Positions 1-8,942 are shown, numbered from the stretch's first letter. The stretch: DNA of 46,776 bases from Chara braunii (GCA_003427395.1 BFEA01000252.1:77150-123925), one strand, 5' to 3'. The notes: generated by a model from the letters alone, not told the origin. Numbers and translations: made by a program.

Positions 1-68
1 TTTTTTTTTTTTTTTTTTTTTTTCAAGACGGCTGCGCCGCCCTCTGCTGCAGTGCAATACAAAGGCAA
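1..68 (-). repeat. Retroposon-like 3' end with poly(A), minus strand
   Basis: Read on the minus strand, a 44-base segment (25-68) runs into an A tract (T at 1-23 on the plus strand). The same 44 bases occur in the opposite orientation at 2081-2124 with about 40/44 identity, again followed by an A-rich tail. Two A-tailed copies of the same terminus suggest the 3' end of a SINE- or LINE-like element. The window edge cuts the A tract, so its real length is unknown. A terminal inverted repeat of one 2.1-kb element is the alternative reading. Confidence 0.5.
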
Positions 69-81
69 CCTTCTTCTTTCA

Positions 82-312
82 ATATATGAACGCGTTCGAA
101 AGGTCCATTCTGCAAAGCAAGTGTTAAAACCCGTGCTTGTTTTTTCCCCCCCCCTCTTTTTTCCTTTTTTTCCCCTTTTTTTTCCCTTTTTTTCCCTTTT
201 CTTATCTTTCTCTTTTTTTCCTTTCATTTCTTTTATTCTTTTTTTTCTTTTTCTTTTTTTTCCTTTTCTTTCTTTTTCCTTTTTTTTCAATCTAATGAAC
301 GCGTTCGAAAGC
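82..312. repeat. Pyrimidine tract with repeated GAACGCGTTCGAAAG flanks
   Basis: A T/C-rich tract (about 140-290) lies between two copies of TGAACGCGTTCGAAAG (about 86-101 and 295-310). The core GAACGCGTTC is palindromic. The repeat may be a duplicated flank or part of a local repeat family. The open frame across the tract is only Phe/Pro/Ser-rich translation of low-complexity DNA, so I call no gene. Confidence 0.45.
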
Positions 313-395
313 AACGTGGCCATTATTTGCTTGTCACTATACTCTATATTATATTTTAGAAGGGTTAAAAAAAACGAGCCCTCACCGGCTTACTG

Positions 396-490
396 AAGTT
401 GCGCCTGATCATTAACACCCCGTCATAACCCGAGACAGAACGCCTGGTCATTAACACCCCGTATCTAGACTGGAAGTTGCGCCAACTACC
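396..490. repeat. Short direct repeats, CATTAACACCCCGT
   Basis: TCATTAACACCCCGT occurs twice about 40 bases apart, each preceded by a CGCCTG(A/G) hexamer, and GAAGTTGCGCC also occurs on both sides. This looks like a small imperfect tandem duplication. No open frame of interest overlaps it. Confidence 0.45.
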
Positions 491-499
491 GCTATAATG

Positions 500-1620
500 A
501 CTAGGTGTTCTATTCGCGTGACCACGGTTCTTCTTCGTTTCTCATCAGTTGATTGATTCGCGCAATTGACCGATCAGGGGATCGAAGATCAGACACTTAG
601 AACACCGCGCACACCCAAACCAGCGCTAACCTTTTTTTTTTTTTTTTAAATAAAGACGGGAAAATAAAGAGCACCAAAAAAACAAGCTGACGACACGTAA
701 TCCCTGCCACAGCAGTTGGATTGGGAACGGCCAAGGGGGGGGAAAAAAAAAAAAAAAAAGTTATGTGCGATTGTCGACCTGGCATGGCTTCATCTAGCTC
801 TTTCTTTTTTTTCTTTTTTTTTTTCTGTGAACCGAGGGAGGGAGGGGGAGAGAAAGACGGGAGCCGAAATATCTCGACACACAGGCCGCACATCGCTCAT
901 AACAGATTAGATTTTTCCCCCGAATAGAGCGCATGGAACACATCACACAATGATATAATAATTATATAATTATTATTTGCATCGAAAAAACTGGAATATC
1001 TGGGATATGCCTCCTGTGCGTTCTATTCGGAGATGAAGGTAGGCTATGCATGACAGCTCCCCGTAAACATTCATAATTTGAAATTAAACAAAAAAAAAAA
1101 AACGGAGCTGGGATGGCAGTTCTCGACTAATCAGAATGTGATCATGACGTGAAAATGTACATTTGCAAATCGGGAGAATGGAGCGGGGGGGGAGAGGGGG
1201 AGAACGGGGGGAAGATGCGCGGAAAGAGACGAGACGCGGGGCGAAAAAATAGCAACCGCCAAATGCAGACTCTCTCAACACCAATCGAAATGATAAGGTC
1301 ACTCATCAACTTTCTCATCAACTTTTAAAGTTTAAATATAAAATAAATAAAAATAATAATAATTTAAAAAAAAAAGAACATGAAGAGGAAGAAGAAGAAG
1401 AAGAAGAAGATCCATCACCTTATCCATTAACATATCCATCAATTAATCGCATCTAAAACATAGATCGGGGGAAAAAAAAAAAAAAAAAAAAAAGAGCTAA
1501 AACTAGCTTCCATTCAAACTAGATTTGGTTCCAAAATTCTCAAAATGATTTTTTTTTTACGGAAATGACTAGTACTGTAGTACTGTATTAATCGATTGCC
1601 AGCCTTACGATCAATTAATC
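500..1620. other. Non-coding stretch with homopolymers and a GAA array
   Basis: I see no gene here. The stretch holds T, A and G/A homopolymers (near 632-647, 736-760 and 1470-1492) and a GAA trinucleotide array (about 1382-1410). At 912-924 the sequence TTTTTCCCCCGAA resembles the inverted-repeat end of the element at 43069-43738, and GTGCGTTCTATTCGG near 1016-1030 resembles its complement. A short, decayed relative of that element may therefore lie between them. Confidence 0.4.
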
Positions 1621-1648
1621 GTGCATGCGCGCGGATCACTTCCTGTTA

Positions 1649-1718
1649 CACGTGGCGACGTGGCCACGTGGCAAGCGCAATCTCGCCAAATAACTGCCAC
1701 GTGGCACGTGACCACGTG
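1649..1718. promoter_or_regulatory. Cluster of five CACGTG (G-box) palindromes
   Basis: Perfect CACGTG hexamers start at 1649, 1665, 1698, 1705 and 1713, plus an ACGTGG at 1659. Two are embedded in the longer palindrome GCCACGTGGC. The cluster looks like a duplicated unit of about 49 bp (1649-1697 and 1698-1747), because both halves continue into a related CAAGC...CGC sequence. CACGTG is the G-box bound by bHLH and bZIP factors in plants, and by other bHLH factors elsewhere. No convincing gene starts nearby, so a regulatory role is only inferred; it may belong to a repeat. Confidence 0.5.
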
Positions 1719-1755
1719 TCAAGCAAAACTTCGCAAAAAACACTACAACACTCGA

Positions 1756-1945
1756 ATGCACGCGTACCCGATTAGAACGCATACCCACCCCCATACTCGA
1801 TTCGAACGCATGGGTACTTTCCTGATTAAAACGCAACGCAACACATGGGCACCCGATTAGAACGCAACGCAACGCAACGCAACAAAACGCAAAGCAACAC
1901 ATGGGTACCCGATTAGAACGCATGCGCATTTTATCATGGGTACTC
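1756..1945. repeat. CCGATTAGAACGCA motif repeats and AACGC pentanucleotide array
   Basis: CCGATTAGAACGCA occurs near 1768, 1853 and 1909, with a variant TCGATTCGAACGCA at about 1798. Each lies close to a GGGTAC or GGGCAC word. An AACGC pentanucleotide array fills about 1861-1885. The motif appears in reverse complement near 2483, and a close variant forms perfect hairpins inside the element at 43069-43738. This is a shared repeat motif, not a coding region. Confidence 0.5.
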
Positions 1946-2047
1946 GAATATAAGCGTCGAGTATTTAGGAAAAAGAAGAGAAGAAAACTGTCGTGCTCTG
2001 AGGCTGGATCATTTACTCCATAGCTACAATTATATATATTAAACTGA

Positions 2048-2069
2048 TCGAGTAAGCTTGCTTACTCGA
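2048..2069. repeat. Perfect 10-bp inverted repeat
   Basis: TCGAGTAAGC and its exact complement GCTTACTCGA are separated by TT. It lies about 12 bases upstream of the retroposon-like end at 2081-2124. It may be a foldback arm or part of that element; function unknown. Confidence 0.5.
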
Positions 2070-2080
2070 CCCCTCCAGTG

Positions 2081-2140
2081 TTGCCTCCGTATTGCACTGC
2101 AGCAGAGTGCGGCGCAGCCCTCTTAAATAAAATAAAAAAC
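2081..2140 (+). repeat. Retroposon-like 3' end with A-rich tail, plus strand
   Basis: This is the second copy of the 44-base terminus described at 25-68, here on the plus strand and followed by an A-rich tail of AAATAAAATAAAAAA type. The four mismatches suggest an old family rather than one recent duplication. Upstream sequence does not obviously match the first copy, so only the 3' end is shared. Confidence 0.5.
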
Positions 2141-2159
2141 AATTATATATATTTATTAA

Positions 2160-2477
2160 GTTTTTCTTGTTTCTGTTTTTCGCTTTGGCGCTCTGATATC
2201 ATGTGACAATTCCTCTTTTCTTTGCTTCTTCGCCTTTGGCTGTGTGCAAGTGGGTCGATATGACACACGGGGGTGGGGGCAGCCGCCGCTCAACCTACAT
2301 CCACGTGGGCGGCCTTGTACGCAAGAGGTTCTGAACAGGGGGAGTTATAAGGAAGAAGATAAAGAACTGAATTCAATTTTTCCTGTTTTTCTTTTTTTCG
2401 CATTTGCGCTCTGATATTCATGTGATGATATATACACTTTTGCGCTCTCATATTCATGTGATGATATATATACACAG
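2160..2477. repeat. GCGCTCTGATATTCATGTGA repeats
   Basis: A 36-bp unit is tandemly duplicated at about 2402-2437 and 2438-2475, each containing GCGCTCT(G/C)ATATTCATG followed by a TGATATATA stretch. A third, more distant copy of the core occurs at 2188-2206, preceded by a similar T-rich leader. The spacing (about 215 bp) suggests an older duplication followed by a later 36-bp one. Confidence 0.5.
2242..2294. repeat. Dispersed repeat R2, copy 1
   Basis: The words CACACGGGGGTG and GGGCAGC...CGCTCAA, preceded by a GTG(T)-rich leader with GTGCAAGTG, recur at 4514-4566 in the same order and orientation. The copies are diverged. Identity of the family is unknown. Confidence 0.4.
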
Positions 2478-4260
2478 GCCGTGCGTTCTAATCGGAGAAA
2501 CGACGGCAAAATGGCGCGCGATCGGATCGATCACGCACAGTCAATTTTTTTTTCTAATTTAACAAACATTTTACTTAAAATTCCAAATATAAAAACTGTT
2601 GAAGCTGTTGAAGCTGTTTATGGAAATATATTTCCTTTTAATGGAATTCTAATTCTTTATTAAGTAAATTATCAATGGAGATCGAAACCGGAATATTTAT
2701 TTTTCATGTCATTCTTTTCGTAATAGTCATCACTGACTTAGTATTTATGGTAAAATAAAATAAAACTTGGTGTCCCCCCCCCCCCCCCAACAACAAAAAA
2801 CAAAAAGAAAGGCTTGCACGAATGGTGACAAATATTGAAGGCTCGTAAACGCATCGTCATCATGATATAGGCCGTCAATTAATACCACGTTTCAAATAAA
2901 CATCCATTTTTTTTTCCAAATAAAAAATCTACTTTTCAAAATGATACGATAATATTTATTTCAATTGCTTAATGCATACCGATTTATTAACTTACTGTAT
3001 ATCCACTTTCACTGTATCAGTCACACAATCAAACAAGCAATCAACGTTTCCCCCCCCCCGGGAAAAAAAAAAAAAAAAAAACACGAGCAAGCAATCAACC
3101 ACACTTGCTCCCCTATCATCCCCCCCCCTTTCCCCCCCCGGGCCCCCATTTTAACCCCTCCATTATTATTGGAAGCATGACAATCGAAATCGAATATGCT
3201 GCTCGATGAATAAACGGAGACGAGAGAGAGGTAGAGAGGAGGAGGAGGAGGAAAGACGAGGAAGAGGAGTTAAATAGGAGCAGGCAGGAGAGCGTCTAGA
3301 TACAGAGCATTTAACGGAGAAGAACGCCGGCTTTCCAGGCGATCGTGCACTCATTCGCTCATCTCGTCCTTCGTTATGCTAGAAGGTCTAGGTGCAATGA
3401 AGAACGTCTAGATGCAGAGCATTTACCCGGACAAGGGAGGTAGCACAAAATAAGTCGGGATCGGGACGACTTGCCTGGGCCTCCTTGGTCGGCGCAATCG
3501 GTCGATGTGCGTCGTTGGATCCATCGGCGTCGTTGATGGCAGCGATCGCAAACTGAATCATCTTTGAAGCTTCGTTTTTGTAATCGTGTCGTGTCCTTCC
3601 CCCTTCTGAGTCCGATGGCGCCTTCACCAGAGAACAATGTTGGTCAAATGATTCTTATTCGCGCCAAAACTTGATCTGGCGCCATGCTTTCCCCTCATAT
3701 CATTCCCGCCGAAAGTTTTCCCGCCATGATGATGATGATGAAGATGAAATCCGTCACAGCGCACGATCGCTGCCTAATAAGCTCGGGCGACCTGAAATTC
3801 ATCACACGGTTCCCGCCAAAACCTCAGCACATCAAGTATGTCAAAGGCCCATTCCCGCCAAATCCCATCAAACCCGCGACGTCTAAGATTGTTCGAGCAG
3901 CAAGCGCTTCTAGAAACTCCCACTGGTGACCAACACTGCCACGTGGCCTCACGGCACTCTGAACAGGCGCTACGACAGCATGAACCTGGCCATAACTGCG
4001 ACCTCGTTCACGGAGGAGGAGCCTGAGGCGGACCGAATCCTGTTGACGATTTCACGGAGAACAGAGACAGAGGCCTGTCTGTCTGAGAGCAGGCAGACCC
4101 CCCCAGCTGGTGCTATGTTGGCGCTAAGATAGAATGAACCTGGCCATAATTGCGACCTCATTCGCGCTTTCTTAGCACGAACACAGCACCAGTCGGGCCT
4201 ATCCCTGGGCAAGTGGACAGTGAGGCTGGATCAGGGTGAGAAAGAGGGTGGACACGCGAG
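2478..4260. other. Non-coding stretch without a recognisable gene
   Basis: The open frames here are short, overlapping and unlike any family I know. Notable content: CGTGCGTTCTAATCGG near 2482 (complement of the 1.77-1.93 kb motif), a poly(C) run at about 2773-2789, homopolymer A at about 3062-3080, a (GAG/GAA)-rich patch near 3230-3275, and ATG repeats near 3726-3745. A GCCACGTGGC G-box palindrome lies near 3938. Confidence 0.4.
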
Positions 4261-4271
4261 CGTGCGCGCCC

Positions 4272-4325
4272 ACACACACACACACACACACACGCACACA
4301 CACACGCACACACACACGCACACAC

Positions 4326-4369
<44 letters not shown>
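4272..4369. repeat. (CA)n microsatellite with CG interruptions
   Basis: About 98 bases of CA dinucleotide repeat with periodic ACG interruptions. It abuts directly the hammerhead-like core at 4371 and occupies the place where the 5' strands of helices III and I would be expected. Confidence 0.9.
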
Positions 4370-4446
4370 CCCCCGATGAGTCGGTGAAAGTCCGACGAAA
4401 CAGTCTGGCACAATCACGCTTTTTTTTTAGTGTATAGCGAATATGA

Positions 4447-4448
<2 letters not shown>
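4370..4448 (+). ncRNA. Hammerhead-ribozyme-like remnant, copy 1
   Basis: The core reads CCGATGA (4373-4379; CTGATGA expected), then a perfect 5-bp helix II (GTCGG 4380-4384 with CCGAC 4392-4396, loop TGAAAGT), then GAAA (4397-4400) and CAGTCTGG as the 3' strand of helix III. The 5' strands of helices III and I are absent: a CA array runs straight into the AACCC before the core. The U4 position is changed to C. A conserved tail follows, ending in GTATAGCGAATATGAC and another CA array. A catalytically dead descendant of a hammerhead unit is the best reading. Confidence 0.6.

Positions 4449-4483
<35 letters not shown>
4449..4483. repeat. (CA)n microsatellite
   Basis: Pure CA array immediately downstream of the GAATATGACCA tail of hammerhead-like copy 1. 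Confidence 0.9.
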
Positions 4484-4486
<3 letters not shown>

Positions 4487-4513
4487 CCCCCTTTGCTCTG
4501 ACTCCTTTTATGA

Positions 4514-4566
4514 CGTGTAAGTGTGCCGTTAAGGCACACGGGGGTGTGGGCAGCTGGCGCTCAATG
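4514..4566. repeat. Dispersed repeat R2, copy 2
   Basis: Matches the copy at 2242-2294 through CACACGGGGGTG, GGGCAGC and CGCTCAA in order. It sits between the two hammerhead-like units and may belong to the same mobile unit, though copy 1 has no hammerhead nearby. Confidence 0.4.
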
Positions 4567-4767
4567 AAAAGGGTACACCAAAGAAAGCCAAAGTAAACAT
4601 AGTTGGCAAAGGGGTTTCGACGGATTCACTGTGAGGTGAAACTGTTTCACTGTTGGTACGCCTCAACTCAAGTGTGCTTCGTTGTCTGCAATAGGACTAA
4701 AGCTGCTTCGATCTTGGTTCTGTTCGTCTGGGTGGATTGGCGACACTTGTGGTGAAATCCAGAAACC

Positions 4768-4790
4768 CACACACACACACACACACACAC
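4768..4790. repeat. (CA)n microsatellite forming part of helix III
   Basis: A short CA array ends in CACACTGTC. Its last bases (4788-4795) pair with 4837-4844, so the microsatellite itself supplies the distal part of hammerhead helix III. Confidence 0.8.
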
Positions 4791-4844
4791 ACTGTCGGGG
4801 TTCAAACTCCTGATGAGTCGGTGGAAGTCCGACGTAACAGTGTG
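4788..4844 (+). ncRNA. Hammerhead ribozyme (type III layout), one core base changed
   Basis: All three helices can be drawn. Helix III pairs CACACTGT (4788-4795) with ACAGTGTG (4837-4844), 8 perfect pairs. The GTC cleavage triplet ends at C4796. Helix I is short (GGG 4797-4799 with CTC 4807-4809, one G-U pair, loop GTTCAAA). The core CTGATGA (4810-4816) is exact. Helix II is 5 perfect pairs (GTCGG 4817-4821, CCGAC 4829-4833). The second core strand is GTAA (4834-4837) where GAAA is required, so position A13 is U and self-cleavage is probably lost. The open helix III is the layout known from plant retrozymes. The unit is followed by the same tail as copy 1. Confidence 0.75.
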
Positions 4845-4940
4845 GCACACATGCTTTTTTCCATGGAAACATCTATAGCGAACATGACACCACACAAACA
4901 CACACACACACACACAGGCACACACACACGCACACTATCC
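4845..4940 (+). repeat. Hammerhead unit tail and (CA)n array
   Basis: The tail GGCACACATGC...CTATAGCGAACATGACACCACAC parallels that of copy 1 and leads into a CA array with GCA interruptions (about 4893-4936). The repeated order CA array, hammerhead, tail, CA array suggests a unit of about 430 bp arranged as a direct repeat. Confidence 0.6.
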
Positions 4941-5019
4941 GTGGATTGTTGGTCCATGAAAAAGCAGGCAACAGAAGCAGTGCCAGGACGCCATATGCCA
5001 GGTAAAAAGGACTGCATTA

Positions 5020-5055
5020 CGCCACGTCAGCTAATATCGATTCGCCACGTCAGCT
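5020..5055. repeat. Direct repeat CGCCACGTCAGCT
   Basis: Thirteen identical bases occur at 5020-5032 and 5043-5055. The word contains a CACGTC box (ACGT core). Origin unknown. Confidence 0.6.
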
Positions 5056-5383
5056 TAATGGGAGCCTGTCATTACCCGTTAACGACGAGCTGCCGCGTGT
5101 ACAATGCTACAGGGGGCGCTCCATACAACCGCAGACACGCGACGCCCAACGCGCAACTGTGACCGGGAAAGTTGGAATAAGCACCAAAAGCGCCAATCGT
5201 TTGTCGCCGCTGGCAAAAGCGAAACTTTCCAAAACAGGAATGGGACCTCAACGCATCAATACGCCTACCCCTACCTGCTGTCCCGGCTGGGGCCTTCGGT
5301 GTGTGCAACAGCGTTTTCAGGGGCGAGCTCCCACGATCCAGGCAGGCTTCCCCATTTTTCTGAACGTCTACGTCTATTATCAA

Positions 5384-5414
5384 TCAACGGCCACAAACGA
5401 GTAAGCCAATTGAC
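5384..5414. repeat. Direct repeat, left copy of a pair flanking 340 bp
   Basis: TCAACGGCCACAAACGAG followed by TAAGCCAA recurs at 5756-5786 with one internal mismatch. The enclosed 340 bp hold a partial hammerhead-unit tail (complement of GTGTATAGCGAACATGACA near 5506-5524), dispersed repeat R1 and a GT/GA microsatellite. The repeat is too long for an ordinary target-site duplication, so it more likely marks a segmental duplication or unequal exchange. Confidence 0.55.
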
Positions 5415-5544
5415 TTACCGTGAGGGCACGGGTGCGCAGTCCGTAGTTCGTTTGTTTATGTGGTTAGGGAAGGGTAAGGTAGTGAATATGCTGCATGTAT
5501 GTTTTGTCATGTTCGCTATACACAACTCGAAGAGAGTGTGTGTG

Positions 5545-5635
5545 GGGTCCCGGTTGATGGTTTATTCAAGATGTTCATGGATGCTGGACCCAGTTTCCAG
5601 CAGGTGGCGCTCCCCATCAATAGACAGGAGAATGT
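5545..5635 (+). repeat. Dispersed repeat R1, copy 1
   Basis: A block of about 75 bases containing GTTTCCAGCAGGTGGCGCTC and CCCATCAATAGA matches, in reverse orientation, 36940-37030 near the 3' end of the family-B LINE copy F. Shared words include AAGATGT, GATG(C/T)TGG(A/G)CCC and the purine-rich CTCCCC(A)...CAATAGA end. It may be a fragment of that LINE's 3' region or an independent short element. Confidence 0.55.
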
Positions 5636-5660
5636 ATGTGCGTGTGTATGTGAGTGTGTG

Positions 5661-5663
<3 letters not shown>

Positions 5664-5754
<91 letters not shown>
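5664..5754. repeat. (GT)n(GA)n(GT)n compound microsatellite
   Basis: GT repeats, then GA repeats (about 5705-5720), then GT again. The same GT-then-GA order recurs at 25684-25786 and 43397-43541. Confidence 0.9.
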
Positions 5755-5755
<1 letters not shown>

Positions 5756-5756
<1 letters not shown>

Positions 5757-5786
5757 CAACGGCCAGAAACGAGTAAGCCAACATGA
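5756..5786. repeat. Direct repeat, right copy
   Basis: Partner of 5384-5414; see that entry. Confidence 0.55.
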
Positions 5787-7230
5787 CGCCCTCCACTAAG
5801 AAGTTGGGGACGTTGGGGAGAAAAGGACGACCAGCGGGCCTCCCTCAGACAACCACCAACTAAATACAAACCGCGAAAAGACTGGGTGGTGCAGCCCGGA
5901 GGGTGAGGTGACAGGAGCATCAGCAGCAGGTCTGTTTGCAGGAATTGTAGAACAGACACAGGTTCAAATATTGAATCTGACGAAGAGAAGCTGCGAGACG
6001 TTGAGTAGAGGTGGGCTTGAATTCAAGCAATGCAAGATTTAGTATTTTCTTCTCGAGTCGAATTCTGCATTTTTGTATTTTCGTAAAAAACTCTTGTACA
6101 TATTGAGCTCTTCAATGTATCCTATTTGAAAGCAAGTGTACCACAATTGCTTTTCCTTTCTTCTTTTCTTTCTACATGTTGGCTCTGTAAGAAAAAATAC
6201 TTTATAGTAGCTTGCTTTATTGCTATGTGATCTATTAGCGTTATCATGTTTGGCACTGTAAAGGAATTTCGTTTTGTAAAGAAATCATGATGTAATGTTT
6301 GCTAGTGTTATGCAAATAGGGGCAGTGCTATGCAATACGAGGCAATCATGTTGCGATGTTTAGTAGGGAGATGCAGTGTGGGGCGATTATCTTGCGGTGT
6401 TCAATTGTGAGTAAGGGGAAGATAATTTGTTGCAACCTAATGGTATTTTGTCAATAAAAACATAATGCGAAAAATTATTAGGTTGTTAACAGTCAAAATT
6501 TTTAAAAAATCAATTTCTCAGAGGCAATGATCAGGTTGTCTGCGATATAAAAATGATTCTTTGTGATAGCACTACTAAATTATGACAATATCTTGCACTG
6601 AATTTTTGGATATCATTATTTTTTATTAAAAAAATATTAGTTTTTTTTCCAATAAAAATCTCAAGTTCTTAAAAGATTGACGAGGTTTAATAGCATTATG
6701 TAGTATGGGTCCATCATTTTGTGATGTTCAATAACGGGGTAGGGAGGCGGAACAAAATTCATATGGTAAATGATCTTATTGCAATCTGACGATCTTTTGT
6801 GCAGTGGTTTGCAAAGGAATTCGGTATGTATGTTACGTTATATCATACAGTGCTACAATTTTTCCCACCGCATTTTCTAAACAATTTATCTAAACAACAG
6901 CTTTACATTTGCAATTGTTAGCACTTGTAAACGTTGTTACAATTTTCATTCAAGTACACGGTTTGTTTTTTTTGCACTTGTCATATTTATAAACAAAAGT
7001 GGGGGAGAAAAAAAATATTTTTTGATGCGACGACTACAAGTTTTTCTTTATCGTAATATTGGTTTTTATTTTTTAATAATATTTTTGTAATAACTATAAA
7101 AGCAAATATTTTATCTTTTATTTTTAACAACTTTTATTTACCAAAGTATCATTTAAATTTATACAAAAATTTATAAGTGTTTTATTCTACTTATATATAT
7201 ACATGTATATTTCATTTTCTCTATGTGTAT
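5787..7230. other. AT-rich non-coding DNA with short degenerate repeats
   Basis: I see no gene. Near 6340, 6380 and 6710 a degenerate unit of type ATCATGTTGCGATGTT is followed by a purine-rich run, suggesting an old tandem repeat with a period of roughly 40 to several hundred bases. The remainder is AT-rich sequence with many stops in every frame. Confidence 0.4.
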
Positions 7231-7309
7231 TCAATTGCTACCTAAGCTACCATAGTGTTCTGGGGCAGGTGGCCCGACTGGCAAAAAAATAATATAAAAA
7301 TCTAGGCTA

Positions 7310-7790
7310 CCAGAGTGGCCCGGGGTCACTTGCCCAAAAAGATAAAAAATATATATATATTTTAAAATTATATTTTATATTTTAAATTTGGTAAAGAATT
7401 TCGATGTGAGCCTGGGGCAAAAGTTGTTTAGTTTATTTTTCTACATAACATAGTATTTTTTCAGATTTTTTGTATTTTTGTTTTTTTTTGTTGGGACCTT
7501 CCCTTGTCCTTGCACGGGCTGGTAACCCGGGGCCCGGACGGCCTAGCTGGTAGCCTAGATAAAAATAATAAAATAAAACTTTTAATATTTTATTTTTTAT
7601 TTTAATTTTGGTAAATAATTTCGATGTGATTCTGAGGTAAATGTTATTCAATTTATTTTTATGCATAACATAGTTATTTTTTTTATTTTTTGATTTTTTT
7701 ATGTTTTTTGTCGGGACCTTCCTTGGTCCTTGTATGGTCGGACCACCCGGGAAAACAAGGTCACCCGGGCATCCCGACTGGTAGTCGAGA
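7310..7790. repeat. Tandem repeat, about 240-bp unit, two copies
   Basis: Copies at about 7365-7555 and 7595-7790 share, in order, TTTGGTAAA(G/T)AATTTCGATG, TTATTTTT(C/A)T, CATAACATAGT, a T-rich run, GGGACCTTCC and a GC-rich end with CCCGG and CTGGTAG. A shorter GC-rich piece near 7250-7330 (GGTGGCCCGACTGG; GTGGCCCGGGG) looks like a further degenerate end. No coding capacity. Confidence 0.6.
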
Positions 7791-8920
7791 TTGCTACGTA
7801 TTATGTTCGAAGTGCTGTTTCCATTACTGCTTTACAATATATCATGTAATATACCATGTTGACGTCTACAACGATTATGTTATTGTTATTTTTATTATAT
7901 TACTATACTATCGCTATGCTATTATTGTTGTTATGCTTGTGCTGTTGCTCAACTATCTCACTATAAAAAACATCTCATACAATATTCCACATAGTAAATA
8001 CTTATCACTAGAAAACGATACGACATGAGATCAATGAAACCAAAACGGTAAGGGGAAAAAAAAACATAATACACGTAGATCACTAAATAAAATATAATTT
8101 TTCTTTGTTCCTTGACAACCTTAAGAGTTCATTATTTGTTCAGGGTTCATAATATGATTAATTTTATATTATTTGCCTTTGATACAACATGAACCTAACC
8201 CTACCTTTTCCAGCATAGAAATCATCATCTAGCACAACAAAAAAATTTGATTATCCTCCTCCAAAATGACTTGGCATCCAAATAAAGAGCATGTCAGGTA
8301 CGAGATCATATAAATGATATACACAAATACTCTTTTAATTGATTTTGCAAGTTTCTAATATTTTATATTACAAGGAATAACAAATAAAATTTTACCTTCC
8401 AATGGAAAATATCCCTTTCAACGAGTTACGACAAACAATCTAATATTTGTATTACAGCATACCGATTCACCTTTCCCTCATATATCCAACTTTAAAGAAA
8501 AAGTTAAGCTCAACCCATAAGATGTGACTGCTCAAATGACTTGCGCTAGTAGACGCTACTATCTACTAAATCAATAAAAACAAATCTAACATATTTGTTG
8601 TTCACCATATCACCGACTACTCAACTAACATTGACACCTCATAATTAATAGAAGGAAGCAACTAAGCTTAAAAGAGAAGATGTGCATGCTTCATTCCGAG
8701 AACGTCGCAATGGTGCGACTATACTCAGTCGATAAAACCAAATGGCGCTAAGGAGTCTTCACTCGTGGCTGGACTTTAAACACCGATAATGAATCTTCCC
8801 ATGAACGTGGAAAGATTTATTCCTAGTTTGCAAATTTAAACGATCTGCGCGTGATGTGTATGTGATAGAGAAAGAGAGAGGGACAATAAATTTTGCGGAG
8901 GGCAGCGACGACCTCGAGAT
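7791..8920. other. AT-rich stretch without recognisable features
   Basis: The short open frames are not conserved-looking, and there is no codon bias or domain I recognise. I see nothing supportable here apart from generic low complexity. Confidence 0.4.
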
Positions 8921-8942
8921 GCCCCCCCCCCCCCCCCCCCCC
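8921..8942. repeat. Poly(C) tract
   Basis: About 22 consecutive C bases, next to GA-rich sequence. Other C or G homopolymers in the window lie near 2773, 28961, 30872, 33177 and 38959. Length may be affected by assembly. Confidence 0.85.

Noticed and set aside
537-548. CTGATGA followed directly by GAAAC on the minus strand, resembling both hammerhead core strands
   Set aside because: There is no helix II between the two strands and no pairing for helix III, so it is a chance match.
5594-5610. CCAGCAGGTGGCGC, matching the animal CTCF consensus
   Set aside because: It lies in a dispersed repeat, the LINEs point to the green lineage, where CTCF is absent, and one match is weak evidence.
5104-5661. 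185-codon plus-strand frame
   Set aside because: It runs through unrelated repeats (R1, hammerhead tail, GT array), has no domain and overlaps other frames of similar length.
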